Shown here: positions 37,310-46,247 of the stretch, piece after piece
Layout: the number at the start of each line of letters is the position of its first letter
Numbering within the stretch: the stretch's first letter is position 1
The notes under the pieces: generated by a model
Databases searched by the model: none
Told to the model about the DNA's origin: nothing
What the model saw: only the letters and a program-made list of their open reading frames with translations
Translations under genes and position numbers: made by a program
Origin: Sphaerisporangium melleum
Lineage (GTDB): Bacteria > Actinomycetota > Actinomycetes > Streptosporangiales > Streptosporangiaceae
Assembly: GCF_014646695.1 (NCBI RefSeq)
Contig: NZ_BMNT01000005.1
Span: 16,606-80,605, forward strand
DNA length: 64,000 nucleotides
Direction of reading: 5' to 3'

Positions 37310-37699
37310 ATGCGGCCCGGTGGATGGACGACCGGCCCGCGTAGGGTGTGGCGCGCGGCGACCGGTCTGGGACGGACCATCGCGCGTCGCGCCGGCCGCC
37401 GGCAGGTGGCGGCGGTGACCGGGGCGGCGACGGCGCTCGGCGTGCTCCTGCTCGCCCTCCGGGTGGGCGTGCCGCTCTCCGTGGATCTGCTGATTCCGAG
37501 CTTCGGCTGTGGCGTCCTGCTCAACGCGATAAGGGCGACGGCCGTCCGGCTGGAGGGGGTCGGCGACCGTCCGGTGGGCACGGCCGGGTGTGTACTGCTC
37601 CTCGGCTCCGCCGAAGGGGTGACGGTCGTCGTGGACCGCCGAGGGGCCGTCTGGCGCGTACCCGCCGACCTCGCCATGACGACCTCCACCTGCCCGTGA
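37310..37699 (+). CDS. Possible small membrane protein
   Basis: A 129-codon frame with a basic N-terminus, one or two hydrophobic segments (VAAVTGAATALGVLLLALRVGVPL, in two parts) and VTVVVDRRGAVWRVPADLA at the end. No family recognised. ATG at 37310; an in-frame GTG at 37298 with GGGAGA just upstream is an alternative. Support is only frame length and a plausible membrane segment. Confidence 0.35.
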   Translation: MRPGGWTTGPRRVWRAATGLGRTIARRAGRRQVAAVTGAATALGVLLLALRVGVPLSVDLLIPSFGCGVLLNAIRATAVRLEGVGDRPVGTAGCVLLLGSAEGVTVVVDRRGAVWRVPADLAMTTSTCP

Positions 37700-37834
37700 C
37701 GCCTCGCGAAGCTGCGAGGGGGGTGGGCATCTGGTTGTAACGATGTGGCTGAGGGGACTGCTGCGGCTTGACCTGTTCGTCAGGAATCGGACAGCATGAT
37801 CCGCCCCCCATCATCGGTCACGGAAGGAACTGGC

Positions 37835-39544
37835 GTGCGCCGCCGGACACGAGCCCTCGGTCTTCTCACCACCCTCCTCCTGACCGGGGGCGGCATTCTG
37901 CACGCGGCCCCCGCGTCCGCCACCCCCGCGCAGGCCTCCGCCGGGACGTCGGCCGTGAAGCGCACCGCCGAGTGTCAGGGCGACTGGCTGCCCGCGACGC
38001 CGACCTCGGCGCAGGTGATGTCCGGCGAGGTGCAGTTCCTCGACCTGCCGCCCGTCAAGATCGGCCAGGCGATCAACTGGCGGTGGAGCCCGTACAAGAA
38101 CCGCTCGTGGGACATGGTGTTCTCCTCCCTGCGCTGGGTGGGCCGCCTGGTGGCCGACTACGAGACCTCCGGGGACGACAAGCTGCTCGCCCGCGCCACC
38201 GAGCTGATCAAGAGCTGGGTGGAGAGCAACCCGCGGGGCGGCTCCGGGGCCAGCCAGTACGCCTGGCAGGAGCACCCGATCGCGCTGCGCGCGCCCGTGC
38301 TGGTCTGCCTGAGCCGGCACGTGAAGGCGTCCTGGCTGACCGGCAGCCTGGTGGACCACGCCAGGATGCTGGCCGATCCGGCGCTGTACGAGAAGGGCCA
38401 CAACCACGGCCTGGACCAGGACATCGCCCTGCTGCGCATCGGCTGCCGCACAGGTCACAAGGAGTGGAGCGAGCTGGCGATCCGGCGGATGACCGGGTCG
38501 GTGAAGCTCGACATCGATTCCCAGGGCGCGCTGCAGGAACAGGCGCCGCGGTACGGCATCTATGTGCACGAACGACTCAAGGTCGGCATGGAGGCCATCG
38601 AGGACTGCGGCCGGAAGGTGCCCGCCGAGATCAAGAAGCGCTGGGCGACGCTGGAGGGGTACATCACGCACGCCACCGAGCCGAGCGGGTTCATGGTGCC
38701 GATCGGGGACGGCGGCGCCGACGTCAAGCCGGCCGGGTACGAGCACCCGAAGAAGACCGTGCAGGTGTTCCGGGCCGGTTACGTCTTCGGGCGGACCAAG
38801 TGGGACGAGCCGGGGTCGGCGTACTACTCGATCAGGTTCGGCCCCGGGCTGAAGTTCCACGGGCATGAGGACCACATGGGCGTGACCTACTACGCGCAGG
38901 GCCACGACGTACTGGTGGAGGCCGGGTTCCACTCCTACGAGCGCAGCGCCTACCGCTACTGGACGATGTCCCCGGAGGCGCACAACGTGCCGGTGGTCGT
39001 CGGCAGGCCCTTCCGGGGCCGCACGGCCACCTCCCTGGTGGGCTCGTCGGTCAAGGACGGGCGGCAGGTGTACCGCTTCGCCGACAAGGCGTACGGCGTG
39101 CGCCGTGACCGCACGGTGCTGGTCAACCATGGGGACGACCTGATGGCCGTGCTCGACACGGTGCCGGCCGGTGAGCGGATCCGCGGCTACTGGCATCTGG
39201 ACCCGGCGCTGACCCCGGTGTCCACCAGCGGCGGCCGGGTCGTGGTGAAGGACAAGGCGGGCTGGAAGGCGACGCTGGTGCAGCTCGCGATGCCGTCCTG
39301 CACGCCGGTCGGCGGCCAGTCGGTGGTGCGCGGCCAGACCGGCCCGTACCAGGGCTGGGTGTCGCCTTCGTACATGGGCAAGGTGCCCGCCTCGGTGGTG
39401 GTCTCGCCGCCGGCCGGGTCGCTGCTCACCGTGGTGGTCCCCGGCACCGGCGACCCGGACGTCACCTGCTCGGGCGGGCGGGTGACGGTCACGACCTCCG
39501 ACGGCGCGACGTCCTTCCGCGCGACGGCGGGCAACCTGTCCTGA
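37835..39544 (+). CDS. Secreted heparinase II/III-like polysaccharide lyase
   Basis: A 569-residue exported protein. The GTG at 37835 has GGAAGGA (37822-37828) at ideal spacing; an ATG 39 bases upstream lacks one. The signal peptide is RRRTRALGLLTTLLLTGG followed by an AxA-like cleavage site (ASA). An alpha/alpha barrel follows, with NHGLDQDIALLRIGC, then a C-terminal beta-sandwich with FHGHEDHMGVTYYAQGHDVLVEAGFHSYE, both hallmarks of heparinase II/III and alginate-lyase-like PL families. It should cleave an acidic polysaccharide outside the cell; the substrate is unknown. Confidence 0.88.
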   Translation: MRRRTRALGLLTTLLLTGGGILHAAPASATPAQASAGTSAVKRTAECQGDWLPATPTSAQVMSGEVQFLDLPPVKIGQAINWRWSPYKNRSWDMVFSSLRWVGRLVADYETSGDDKLLARATELIKSWVESNPRGGSGASQYAWQEHPIALRAPVLVCLSRHVKASWLTGSLVDHARMLADPALYEKGHNHGLDQDIALLRIGCRTGHKEWSELAIRRMTGSVKLDIDSQGALQEQAPRYGIYVHERLKVGMEAIEDCGRKVPAEIKKRWATLEGYITHATEPSGFMVPIGDGGADVKPAGYEHPKKTVQVFRAGYVFGRTKWDEPGSAYYSIRFGPGLKFHGHEDHMGVTYYAQGHDVLVEAGFHSYERSAYRYWTMSPEAHNVPVVVGRPFRGRTATSLVGSSVKDGRQVYRFADKAYGVRRDRTVLVNHGDDLMAVLDTVPAGERIRGYWHLDPALTPVSTSGGRVVVKDKAGWKATLVQLAMPSCTPVGGQSVVRGQTGPYQGWVSPSYMGKVPASVVVSPPAGSLLTVVVPGTGDPDVTCSGGRVTVTTSDGATSFRATAGNLS

Positions 39545-39545
39545 C

Positions 39546-39587
39546 CGCGTGACGCCGGGCGCGGCGCACGGTGGCCGGCGTCACGCG
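39546..39587 (+). terminator. Terminator of the lyase gene
   Basis: A 13-bp perfect inverted repeat, CGCGTGACGCCGG (39546-39558) with CCGGCGTCACGCG (39575-39587), starts one base after the TGA. No T-run. Confidence 0.7.
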
Positions 39588-39854
39588 GGCCGATGGACCG
39601 AAAGCCCGGGATAGGCCGCACCGGAAATACGAAAAGCAGGTCTCCTCCAGGGCCACCACGCTGCGTACACCGCCGTATTCGATTCGGTGCCACAGAATCC
39701 GGAATTCCCTGACGAGGTGCACACCATGCGGACCAGGCGATAATGGCATTTTTGTGCCGCCGCAAGAACTCCGGCACCGGGCACTCCAGGTCATGACCTG
39801 GACACCTTTTATCCGCTGGCAATAACACGGCCTAATTTGTTATAAATAGGAGAT
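39588..39854. other. AT-richer gap upstream of the LuxR-type gene
   Basis: No gene is supported. Base composition is noticeably less GC-rich than the surroundings, especially 39650-39860. It ends in TATAAATAGGAG (39841-39852), a probable -10 element for the LuxR unit. Confidence 0.5.
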
Positions 39855-39965
39855 ATGAGACTTCGGATTCCGGAGGTCCCTCTGTTGCGTCTCTTACTCC
39901 CCTCACCTGAGACTACGCCGATCGGCTTCGTGCCCCCGACCTCGCTCGCCCGTCCGGCGCGGTGA
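39855..39965 (+). CDS. Possible 36-residue leader ORF before the LuxR gene
   Basis: ATG at 39855 follows TATAAAT (39841-39847) by 7 bases, so transcription could begin almost at the start codon. The frame (MRLRIPEVPLLRLLLPSPE, and on to ARPAR) ends in TGA overlapping the GTG start of the LuxR gene as GTGA (39962-39965). That overlap suggests translational coupling. It is short and without homologue known to me, so it could be a regulatory leader or chance. Confidence 0.4.
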   Translation: MRLRIPEVPLLRLLLPSPETTPIGFVPPTSLARPAR

Positions 39966-40654
39966 CGGCCGAGTCCGCTCCGCGAAACAGAACGATCCTG
40001 CTGGCCGAGAGCCGCACACTTCTCCGGGTCGGCCTGCGGCAGGTCGTCCAGACCGCCGGCGACATGGTGGTGGCCGGCGAGACGGTGGACTTCGGCGGCA
40101 CGGCTCGCGGCATCCGGGATCTCTCTCCCGACGTCGTGGTGATCGGCTCACTCACCGACTGCGTCACCTCGGTCGGCGCCGTGGGCAAGCTCGCCGCGAA
40201 GCCGCCGGCGTCGCCGCCCCGGTTCCTGGCCCTGGTCGACACCTGGGACCTGGAATCACTGGAGATGTCCGAACCCAACGTCGGCGGTCTGATGTTCACC
40301 AGCGCCTCCGCCGAGGAGTTGCTGGCCGCGATCCGCATGCTGTGCGCCGGGTACTCCTTCACGGCGTCGGCGGCACAGCACAGCGAGCCGCGCGCCGACC
40401 AGCCCGAGCAGTCCCGGACCCCACCGGCCGGCGAAATGACCAGCCGGGAGATCGACGTGCTGCGCCTGCTCGCCCGGGGCTACACCAATGCCGAGATATC
40501 CAGGGAGTTGTCGCTGAGCGAGAGCACCGTCAAGTCCCATGTACAGAATGTGCTGCACAAGAAGCATCTGCGTAACCGCGCACGTGCCGTGGTCTACGCG
40601 TACGAGACAGGGCTGACGAAGGTCGGCGAGAACCTCACCACATTGTTCCCGTGA
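39962..40654 (+). CDS. LuxR-family regulator with degenerate receiver
   Basis: A 230-residue NarL-shaped protein. The N-terminal half has the receiver fold but not its chemistry: the usual acidic pair is LLAESR, and the phospho-Asp position reads VVVIGSLTD. The C-terminal HTH is intact (MTSREIDVLRLLARGYTNAEISRELSLSESTVKSHVQNVLHKKHL). Such atypical regulators respond to ligands rather than phosphorylation and often control antibiotic clusters. It precedes the halopyrrole-type cluster and is a candidate pathway regulator. Confidence 0.82.
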   Translation: MTAESAPRNRTILLAESRTLLRVGLRQVVQTAGDMVVAGETVDFGGTARGIRDLSPDVVVIGSLTDCVTSVGAVGKLAAKPPASPPRFLALVDTWDLESLEMSEPNVGGLMFTSASAEELLAAIRMLCAGYSFTASAAQHSEPRADQPEQSRTPPAGEMTSREIDVLRLLARGYTNAEISRELSLSESTVKSHVQNVLHKKHLRNRARAVVYAYETGLTKVGENLTTLFP

Positions 40655-40862
40655 GGTGTGGCCCGCCTTCCCCGGCCCGTGCACGGGACGCCGGCGACGT
40701 GCCACCGCGAAGGAGCGGCGGCACGCGCCCGTTCCGGGGTGGAGGCGGGCACGCACCGGCCGCCCACGACCGCGCGCCGGGCGCCGTGCCTCCGCCGGGC
40801 AGTCCATTCACACGCTCATTGGCACTTTCGCAAGATCCGGGCGGTTGCCACGATGGCGATCC

Positions 40863-41855
40863 ATGACTACCTCTGGCGGCGGGCCGGGACGCCGGCGCGG
40901 CATGATCGGCGCGGCGACCGCGATGTTCTGCGTCGGCACGTTGACCGGTGTCTCCCCCGCCCTGCACGAGTACCCGGTGTACGGCGGGCAGGCGGTGCGC
41001 TACGCGGCCGGCGCGGTCCTGCTGTTCGCCGTCGCCCGGGCCAGGCGGCTGCCGCCGGTGCGGCCGAACGGACGCGAGCTGCTGCTGGTCACGCTCCTCG
41101 CCCTGGTCGGGCTGGCGGCGTTCAACGTGTTCATCGTCGAGTCGACCCGGTACGCCGATCCGGCGACGGTGGGCACGATCGTGGCGACCGTGCCGATCAT
41201 CCTGGCGGTGGCCACGCCGCTCATGGACCGGCGCAGGCCGACCCCGCACGTCGTGGCGGCGGCCGTCGTGGTGGCGGTGGGAGCCGCGGTGACGATCGGC
41301 CTGGGCGGCGCGACCTTCATCGGGGTGCTGCTGGCGCTCGGGGCGCTCGGCGGCGAGGTCGGCTTCTCCCTGCTGGCGATCCCGCTGCTGCCGAAACTCG
41401 GCGCGATACGGGTCGCCGCGTACTCCGCGGCCATGGCCGTGCCGCTGCTGCTGGTGACCGGGTTCGTCGTCGACGGTCCCGCCATGCTCCGGGTCCCCAC
41501 GCCCTCGGAGGCCGCCGCCTTGGCCTACCTCGCCGTGGTGGTGACGGCGTTCGCCTTCTTCTGCTGGTACGACGCGCTGCCCCGGCTCGGCGCCGAGCGG
41601 GCCGGCCTGTTCTCCGGGTTCCTGCCGCTCGGCACCATCGTGGCCACGCTGCTGCTGGGCACCGGCCGGCCGGGCTGGCCGGAGTTCTTCGGCGCGGGGC
41701 TGGTCATCGCGGGCCTGCTGCTCGGGCTACGTCCCACGCCGGTCGGCGCGCGCGGCGATCACACCGGCCAAGCGGAGCAGGGGCGCCGTCATGGCGGTGG
41801 TGGCCAGCGCCATGAGGACCAGAGCGACGAAAAGCCGGTCGCTCAGCAGCCCTAA
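40863..41855 (+). CDS. EamA/DMT-family exporter
   Basis: A 330-residue, ten-helix drug/metabolite transporter of the RhtA/EamA type, with two EamA halves (IGAATAMFCVGTLTGVSPALHEYP, then AFNVFIVESTRYADPATVGTIVATVPIILAV; second half to LGLRPTP). Members export amino acids and related small molecules. The last 40 residues are hydrophilic and overlap, tail to tail, 129 bases of the antiporter gene. ATG at 40863. It may export the product of the neighbouring cluster. Confidence 0.85.
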   Translation: MTTSGGGPGRRRGMIGAATAMFCVGTLTGVSPALHEYPVYGGQAVRYAAGAVLLFAVARARRLPPVRPNGRELLLVTLLALVGLAAFNVFIVESTRYADPATVGTIVATVPIILAVATPLMDRRRPTPHVVAAAVVVAVGAAVTIGLGGATFIGVLLALGALGGEVGFSLLAIPLLPKLGAIRVAAYSAAMAVPLLLVTGFVVDGPAMLRVPTPSEAAALAYLAVVVTAFAFFCWYDALPRLGAERAGLFSGFLPLGTIVATLLLGTGRPGWPEFFGAGLVIAGLLLGLRPTPVGARGDHTGQAEQGRRHGGGGQRHEDQSDEKPVAQQP

Positions 41856-43151
41856 CGAGAGCCCGAGGTTCAGCAGCACGAGTTCGGTCAGTCCGCGGGC
41901 GTTGAGCAGTACCCCCAGCGTCCCCGAGTCCGCCCAGCTCAGCCCGGAAGAGCGGGCCATCAGCATCGGCCCTGCCAGCTTGCCGGCCAGCGCCACGGCG
42001 GTGACGAGCAGGGTCACGCCGATCAGCGCGGCGCTGAGACCGTCGCGCCAGACGTCGGTGCGCAGTCCGGTACCGACGAAGAAGAACGGCAGTAACAGGG
42101 CGCCGGAGAGCGCGTTGATCCGCTCGGCCTGGCGGGCGATGACCGCGGGCGGGCAGCAGAAACCGAAGATGAACGCGCCGAAGATCGCGTGAATGCCGAT
42201 CGCCGAGGTCACGGCCGACGACAGCAGCAGACCCACGATCAGCGCGAGCAGGCGCGCCCCCTCGCCGTACCCCTCGATGGCGGCGAACAGGCGTGCCAGC
42301 AGGCGGCGACCCGGCCCGGCCATGAACGCGCCGTACGCGACGACGAGAACGACGGTCAGGGCGGCGCGGGCCGGGCTGTCCTGGCCCGCGACGGCCGCCA
42401 TCGCGGCGATCATGCACCAGGCGACCACGTCCGCGATCGCCGCGCACAGCATGCTGAGCCGTCCGACCCGGGTCCGGGTCATGCCCTTCTCGTCCAGGAT
42501 CCGGGCGAGGACGGGGAAGGCGGTGATGGAAAGAGCGGAGCCGAGGAACATCGCGAAGACGACCGGGTCCGCCCTCGGCCCGGCCCAGGCGGGATAGAGC
42601 AGCACCGCCAGCAGCGCGCCGCCCAGGAACGGGCCCGCGATCCCCGCCTGGGCGATCGACATCGCGGTCCCGCCGTGGCCCTTGAGCGGGGTCCGGCGGC
42701 TCTCCTGGCCCACCACGAACATCAGGGCGATCAACCCGATGTCCGCGAGCCCTTGCAGAACGGGGCGGATCTCGATCGGGAACAGCCAGTCGCCGGCGGC
42801 GGGGAAGACGGCGCCCAGCACCGAGGGGCCCAGGCAGAGACCGGCGAAGATCTCGCCGACGACCGGCGGCTGTCCCACTCTCCTGGCCAGACCGCCGAAC
42901 AGCCGGGCGGCCAGGATGACGACGGCGATCGCCACGAAGAGCCGGACGGTGTGGTCGGCCGGCCCCCCGGCCGCCGGACCGGCCGCGGGCGCACGCGCGG
43001 AGGACATGGCGAGCGCCACGAGCAGGCCGAGTGCGAGCAGGGCGGGCAGCACCGCGGTGAGAAGGTACGAGAGGGCGATCCTGCGGCGCCGGACAGCGGC
43101 CGCGGGCGAGGCGTGATCGCTCTCGACCGCGTCCGCCGAGAGCGGGGTCAC
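41727..43151 (-). CDS. Cation/proton antiporter (CPA2/NhaP-like)
   Basis: A 474-residue membrane protein with about 13 segments: GQPPVVGEIFAGLCLGPSVLG is typical of Kef/NapA CPA2 antiporters, followed by ADIGLIALMFVVGQE and NARGLTELVLLNLGLSLGLL. No RCK domain. The GTG at 43151 overlaps the adenylation-enzyme stop as GTGA. Antiporters of this type recur in secondary-metabolite clusters, where their role is unclear. Confidence 0.87.
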   Translation of the reverse strand: MTPLSADAVESDHASPAAAVRRRRIALSYLLTAVLPALLALGLLVALAMSSARAPAAGPAAGGPADHTVRLFVAIAVVILAARLFGGLARRVGQPPVVGEIFAGLCLGPSVLGAVFPAAGDWLFPIEIRPVLQGLADIGLIALMFVVGQESRRTPLKGHGGTAMSIAQAGIAGPFLGGALLAVLLYPAWAGPRADPVVFAMFLGSALSITAFPVLARILDEKGMTRTRVGRLSMLCAAIADVVAWCMIAAMAAVAGQDSPARAALTVVLVVAYGAFMAGPGRRLLARLFAAIEGYGEGARLLALIVGLLLSSAVTSAIGIHAIFGAFIFGFCCPPAVIARQAERINALSGALLLPFFFVGTGLRTDVWRDGLSAALIGVTLLVTAVALAGKLAGPMLMARSSGLSWADSGTLGVLLNARGLTELVLLNLGLSLGLLSDRLFVALVLMALATTAMTAPLLRLAGVIAARADRRGT

Positions 43152-44608
43152 CAGGTGCCGGCCGCGAGCCGGCGCCGGTGGACCTTGCCGTTGGGAGTGC
43201 GCGGCAGCGCGTCGACATAGTTCACCGTGTCGACGATCATGTAGCGGGGGAGCGCCGCCGCACAGTGGCGTTTGATCTCCAGCAGGTCCGGCCGCCGCTC
43301 ATCGGCGGGGACGAGGTAGGCCACCAGCCGGGCGTCGATCCCGCTGCCGGTCAGCACCACCACGGCGTCGCTGATCGCGGGATGCGACTGGAGCACCGAC
43401 TCGATCTCCCCGATCTCGACCCGGTGGCCGCGCACCTTGACCTGGGCGTCGCGTCTGCCCAGGAACCGGTAGTCGCCGTCGTCCCCCAGCACCACGCGGT
43501 CGCCGGTCGCGTACGGCCCGTCCTGCGGCGGGCGCCCCCAGTAGCCGAGCATCACCGTCGGCCCGTCCACGACCAGCTCGCCCTCCTCGCCGGGCCCGGC
43601 CACCCGCCCGTCCTCGCGGACCGCCCACACCCGGTCACCCGAGCAGGCGCGGCCGATCGGCACCGGGACGGTGCGGTCCGCAGGAAGCGAGTCCACCTCG
43701 TAGAAGGTGCACACGTTGGTCTCGGTCGGGCCATAGAGGTTGAGGAAGCGCACGCCGGGCAGGTGCTCGCGCAGCCGGCGCAGGTGGGCCACCGGATAGG
43801 GTTCGCCGGCGAACAGCAGGACGCGCAGGTCCGGCGGGTGCACGTCGAGCAGACCGCCGTCCCTGGCCATCAGGATCAGCGCGGACGGCACCGAGTACCA
43901 CACGGTGATACGCCGCCCGGTGAGGAACTCGACGAGCAGGCGCGGAGCGTAGGCCGTCTCCTGCGGCACCAGGTGGACCGACGCCCCCGCCCGGAAGGCG
44001 ACGTACAGGTCCAGCACCGACAGGTCGAAGTGGAACGGGGCGTGGTTGGCGAAGCGGTCGCCGGGACCTGCCCGCAGCTCGGCGGCGGCCCAGTCCACGA
44101 AGGCGAGCGCGTTGCGGTGGGACAGGCACACTCCCTTGGGCACGCCGGTCGAACCTGAGGTGTAGAGGATGTAGGCGAGGTCGCCGGGTGACCCGCCGGG
44201 GTCGGACGGCGGCCCGGCCGGCCGGGCGGGCGGTTCGTCGCCGGTCAGGCAGGGGACGGCCACGTCGTGACCGGCCAGCGTCAGGCGGCGGGGCTCGGTG
44301 GTGACCACGGCGGCGGGCGCGCAGTCCCTGATCAGGGCGACGGCCCGATCGGCGGGGCTGAGCGGGTCGATGGGAACGTAGGCCGCGCCGAGGCGCAGCA
44401 CCGCCTGCATGGCGACGACCGCCCGGGCCGACTTGTCGAGCCAGATCGGCACCCGGTCGCCGCGCCGGACACCCGCCGCCGCGAGCGTGCCCGCCAGGCG
44501 GTCGGCCTCCGCGTCCAGCTCCCCGTAGGTGAGAGTGCGGTCGCCCGCCACGACGGCGGTCGCCTCCGGCGCGCGGCGCGCGCTGTCACGCACCAGTTCG
44601 TGCAGCAT
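43148..44608 (-). CDS. Stand-alone adenylation enzyme, L-prolyl-AMP ligase type
   Basis: A 486-residue A-domain without a fused carrier. Core motifs are YTSGSTGVPKG (149-159), FDLSVLDLYVAF, NLYGPTETNVCTFYE (290-304), YATGDRV, RVEIGEIE and PRTPNGKVHRR. The WYSVPSAL and ETNVCT signatures are those of the PltF/RedM/CloN4 group, which loads L-proline onto a discrete carrier for pyrrole formation. The ACAD stop overlaps its start by one base (TGATG), and its own stop overlaps the antiporter. Proline specificity is inferred from family and neighbours. Confidence 0.87.
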   Translation of the reverse strand: MLHELVRDSARRAPEATAVVAGDRTLTYGELDAEADRLAGTLAAAGVRRGDRVPIWLDKSARAVVAMQAVLRLGAAYVPIDPLSPADRAVALIRDCAPAAVVTTEPRRLTLAGHDVAVPCLTGDEPPARPAGPPSDPGGSPGDLAYILYTSGSTGVPKGVCLSHRNALAFVDWAAAELRAGPGDRFANHAPFHFDLSVLDLYVAFRAGASVHLVPQETAYAPRLLVEFLTGRRITVWYSVPSALILMARDGGLLDVHPPDLRVLLFAGEPYPVAHLRRLREHLPGVRFLNLYGPTETNVCTFYEVDSLPADRTVPVPIGRACSGDRVWAVREDGRVAGPGEEGELVVDGPTVMLGYWGRPPQDGPYATGDRVVLGDDGDYRFLGRRDAQVKVRGHRVEIGEIESVLQSHPAISDAVVVLTGSGIDARLVAYLVPADERRPDLLEIKRHCAAALPRYMIVDTVNYVDALPRTPNGKVHRRRLAAGTW

Positions 44609-45744
44609 CACAGCCCCAACTCCTTGGCGATCTGTTCGAGCTGGATCTCGGAGGTCCCGGAGAAGACGGTGGCCGGCAACGCGTCCCGAAGCTCGCGCTC
44701 GACGCCGCCGTCGGCGCGGACGCCCGCGCCCGCCAGGATCCGCATGGCGTCGAGCCCCGCCTCCACCGCGCCCTCGCTGATCGCGAGCTTGGCCATGGCG
44801 ACGTCGAGCACGGCCGGCTCCCCCTGGTCGAGCCGCCAGCACGCCTGCCACAGCAGCAACCGCGCCGCCTCCAGCCGCAGCCGCGCCCGGGCCAGGCGAT
44901 GGGAGACCGCCTGGTTGTCGGCGATGCGGCGACCGAACTGCCGGCGGCCGACCGCGTGCGAGACGCAGCGGTCCAGCAGCCGCTGCATCCGTCCCAAGTA
45001 GGCGGCGAACAGGCAGGTGCGCTCCCAGCGCATGGACGACTGGAAGATCGCCGCGCCCTGTCCCTCCCTGCCCAGCAGCTGCGCGGCCGGGACGCGGCAC
45101 TCGTCCAGTCTGATCTCGGCGGCGGGGCAGCTGTCCAGGCCCACCTTGTCGAACGGCTCGCCGACGGACAGACCCGGCGTGTCCCGGGTGACGGCGAAGG
45201 CGCTGACGCCGAGGTGGCCGAAGGCAGGCTGGGTCTTGGCGTAGACCAGGAAGACATCGGCGACCGGCGCGTTGCTCACGAAGGACTTGACCCCGCTGAT
45301 CACATAGTGCTCGCCGTCCCGTACGGCCCTCGCGCTCAGCGCGGTCACATCCGACCCCGCGCCCTCCTCGGTGATGGCGTTCGCACCGATCAGCGCGCCG
45401 GAGCACAGCCCGGGGAGCAGCCGCTCACGGGCCTGCGCTCCACCGTGTTCGGCGATCGGCATCGCGCACGCGAACAGGTGCGCCATGGCGCCGAAGACCA
45501 GCCCCATGTCGGGGCACCCGCGGCCGAACGCCTCGACCGTACGCGCGGTGCCGAGGAAGTCCAGTCCGCCGCCGCCGTATTCGGCGGGAACCGACAGGCC
45601 GGTCAGCCCGAGCCGGGCGCACCGCGCCCACTCGCCGCGGCCGAAATGGCCGGCCTCCACCGCCGGCCAGGTGCTCGTCTCTTTCCAGATCAGCTCGTAT
45701 CGCCGTTGCCGGTCGTCATCCCAGGCGAAATCCACGAGCCGCAA
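44608..45744 (-). CDS. Acyl-CoA dehydrogenase-like prolyl-carrier dehydrogenase
   Basis: A 378-residue flavoprotein of the ACAD superfamily: GLSVPAEYGGGGLDF, NAITEEGAGSDVTALSARAVRDG (FAD contact), GRRQFGRRIADNQAVSHRLAR, and SGTSEIQLEQIAKELGL. Size and neighbours match PltE/RedW, which oxidise prolyl-S-carrier to pyrrolyl-2-carboxyl-S-carrier by four-electron oxidation. Translationally coupled to the A-domain. First gene of the minus-strand operon, divergent from the carrier protein gene. Confidence 0.87.
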   Translation of the reverse strand: MRLVDFAWDDDRQRRYELIWKETSTWPAVEAGHFGRGEWARCARLGLTGLSVPAEYGGGGLDFLGTARTVEAFGRGCPDMGLVFGAMAHLFACAMPIAEHGGAQARERLLPGLCSGALIGANAITEEGAGSDVTALSARAVRDGEHYVISGVKSFVSNAPVADVFLVYAKTQPAFGHLGVSAFAVTRDTPGLSVGEPFDKVGLDSCPAAEIRLDECRVPAAQLLGREGQGAAIFQSSMRWERTCLFAAYLGRMQRLLDRCVSHAVGRRQFGRRIADNQAVSHRLARARLRLEAARLLLWQACWRLDQGEPAVLDVAMAKLAISEGAVEAGLDAMRILAGAGVRADGGVERELRDALPATVFSGTSEIQLEQIAKELGL

Positions 45745-45810
45745 GCCTAGGTTCGGCCGCCTCCGCTGTCCTCAGCCTTTCTGCCGCGGCCCGGCCCGGC
45801 GATCGGGCCG

Positions 45811-45844
45811 GCTCATCATTACGGTCCCCGCCGAAATGATGAGC
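45811..45844. promoter_or_regulatory. Inverted repeat between the two divergent cluster operons
   Basis: GCTCATCATT (45811-45820) and AATGATGAGC (45835-45844) form a perfect 10-bp dyad with a 14-base spacer, roughly midway between the ACAD start (45744) and the carrier start (45990). Its position suits an operator controlling both operons rather than a terminator. The cognate regulator is unknown; the LuxR protein at 39962 is one candidate. Confidence 0.5.
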
Positions 45845-45989
45845 GACCGGCCCGTGCGGCGGGCGCCGGATGGGCCGAATTGCGGGGCCCGGCGGACGGA
45901 AGTTCAGCATTTGGCGCGAGGACAGCCCCGCCGGGGCTTCGTAGTCTCATCCGGTGCCGCCCAGTCGCCGCCTGCCGGACGGGAGTGAG

Positions 45990-46244
45990 ATGAACGAGTC
46001 AGCGGTCGCCGATCTCATCCGCAAATACCTGACGGAACGCATTCTCGATGCCTCGGACGTCCAGATAGAGCTGGACACGCCGTTGCTCGAGTGGGGCATT
46101 CTCAATTCGCTGACCACCACCCGCCTGGTGGGTTTCATCCGGGAGCAGTTCGGGGTGGAGATTCCGTTCGACGCCATGTTGGGCGAGAACTTCAAGGACC
46201 TGCGGAGCATCAGCAGGCTCGTCGCCGGGCTCGGCGGCGGATGA
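45990..46244 (+). CDS. Discrete peptidyl/acyl carrier protein
   Basis: An 84-residue carrier. The phosphopantetheine Ser is Ser40 in WGILNSLTTTRLV, where the common DSL reads NSL. The C-terminal GENFKDLRSISRLV matches the PltL-type carriers that hold proline and pyrrole. ATG at 45990 has GGGAG (45981-45985); an upstream ATG in frame is not favoured. It should carry prolyl, then pyrrolyl, then halopyrrolyl thioester. No phosphopantetheinyl transferase is encoded nearby. Confidence 0.85.
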   Translation: MNESAVADLIRKYLTERILDASDVQIELDTPLLEWGILNSLTTTRLVGFIREQFGVEIPFDAMLGENFKDLRSISRLVAGLGGG

Positions 46245-46247
46245 CGG

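Noticed and set aside
37835..39544. Polysaccharide lyase as part of the halopyrrole cluster
   Set aside because: It has its own terminator, a signal peptide and a carbohydrate role; nothing links it to the small-molecule genes.
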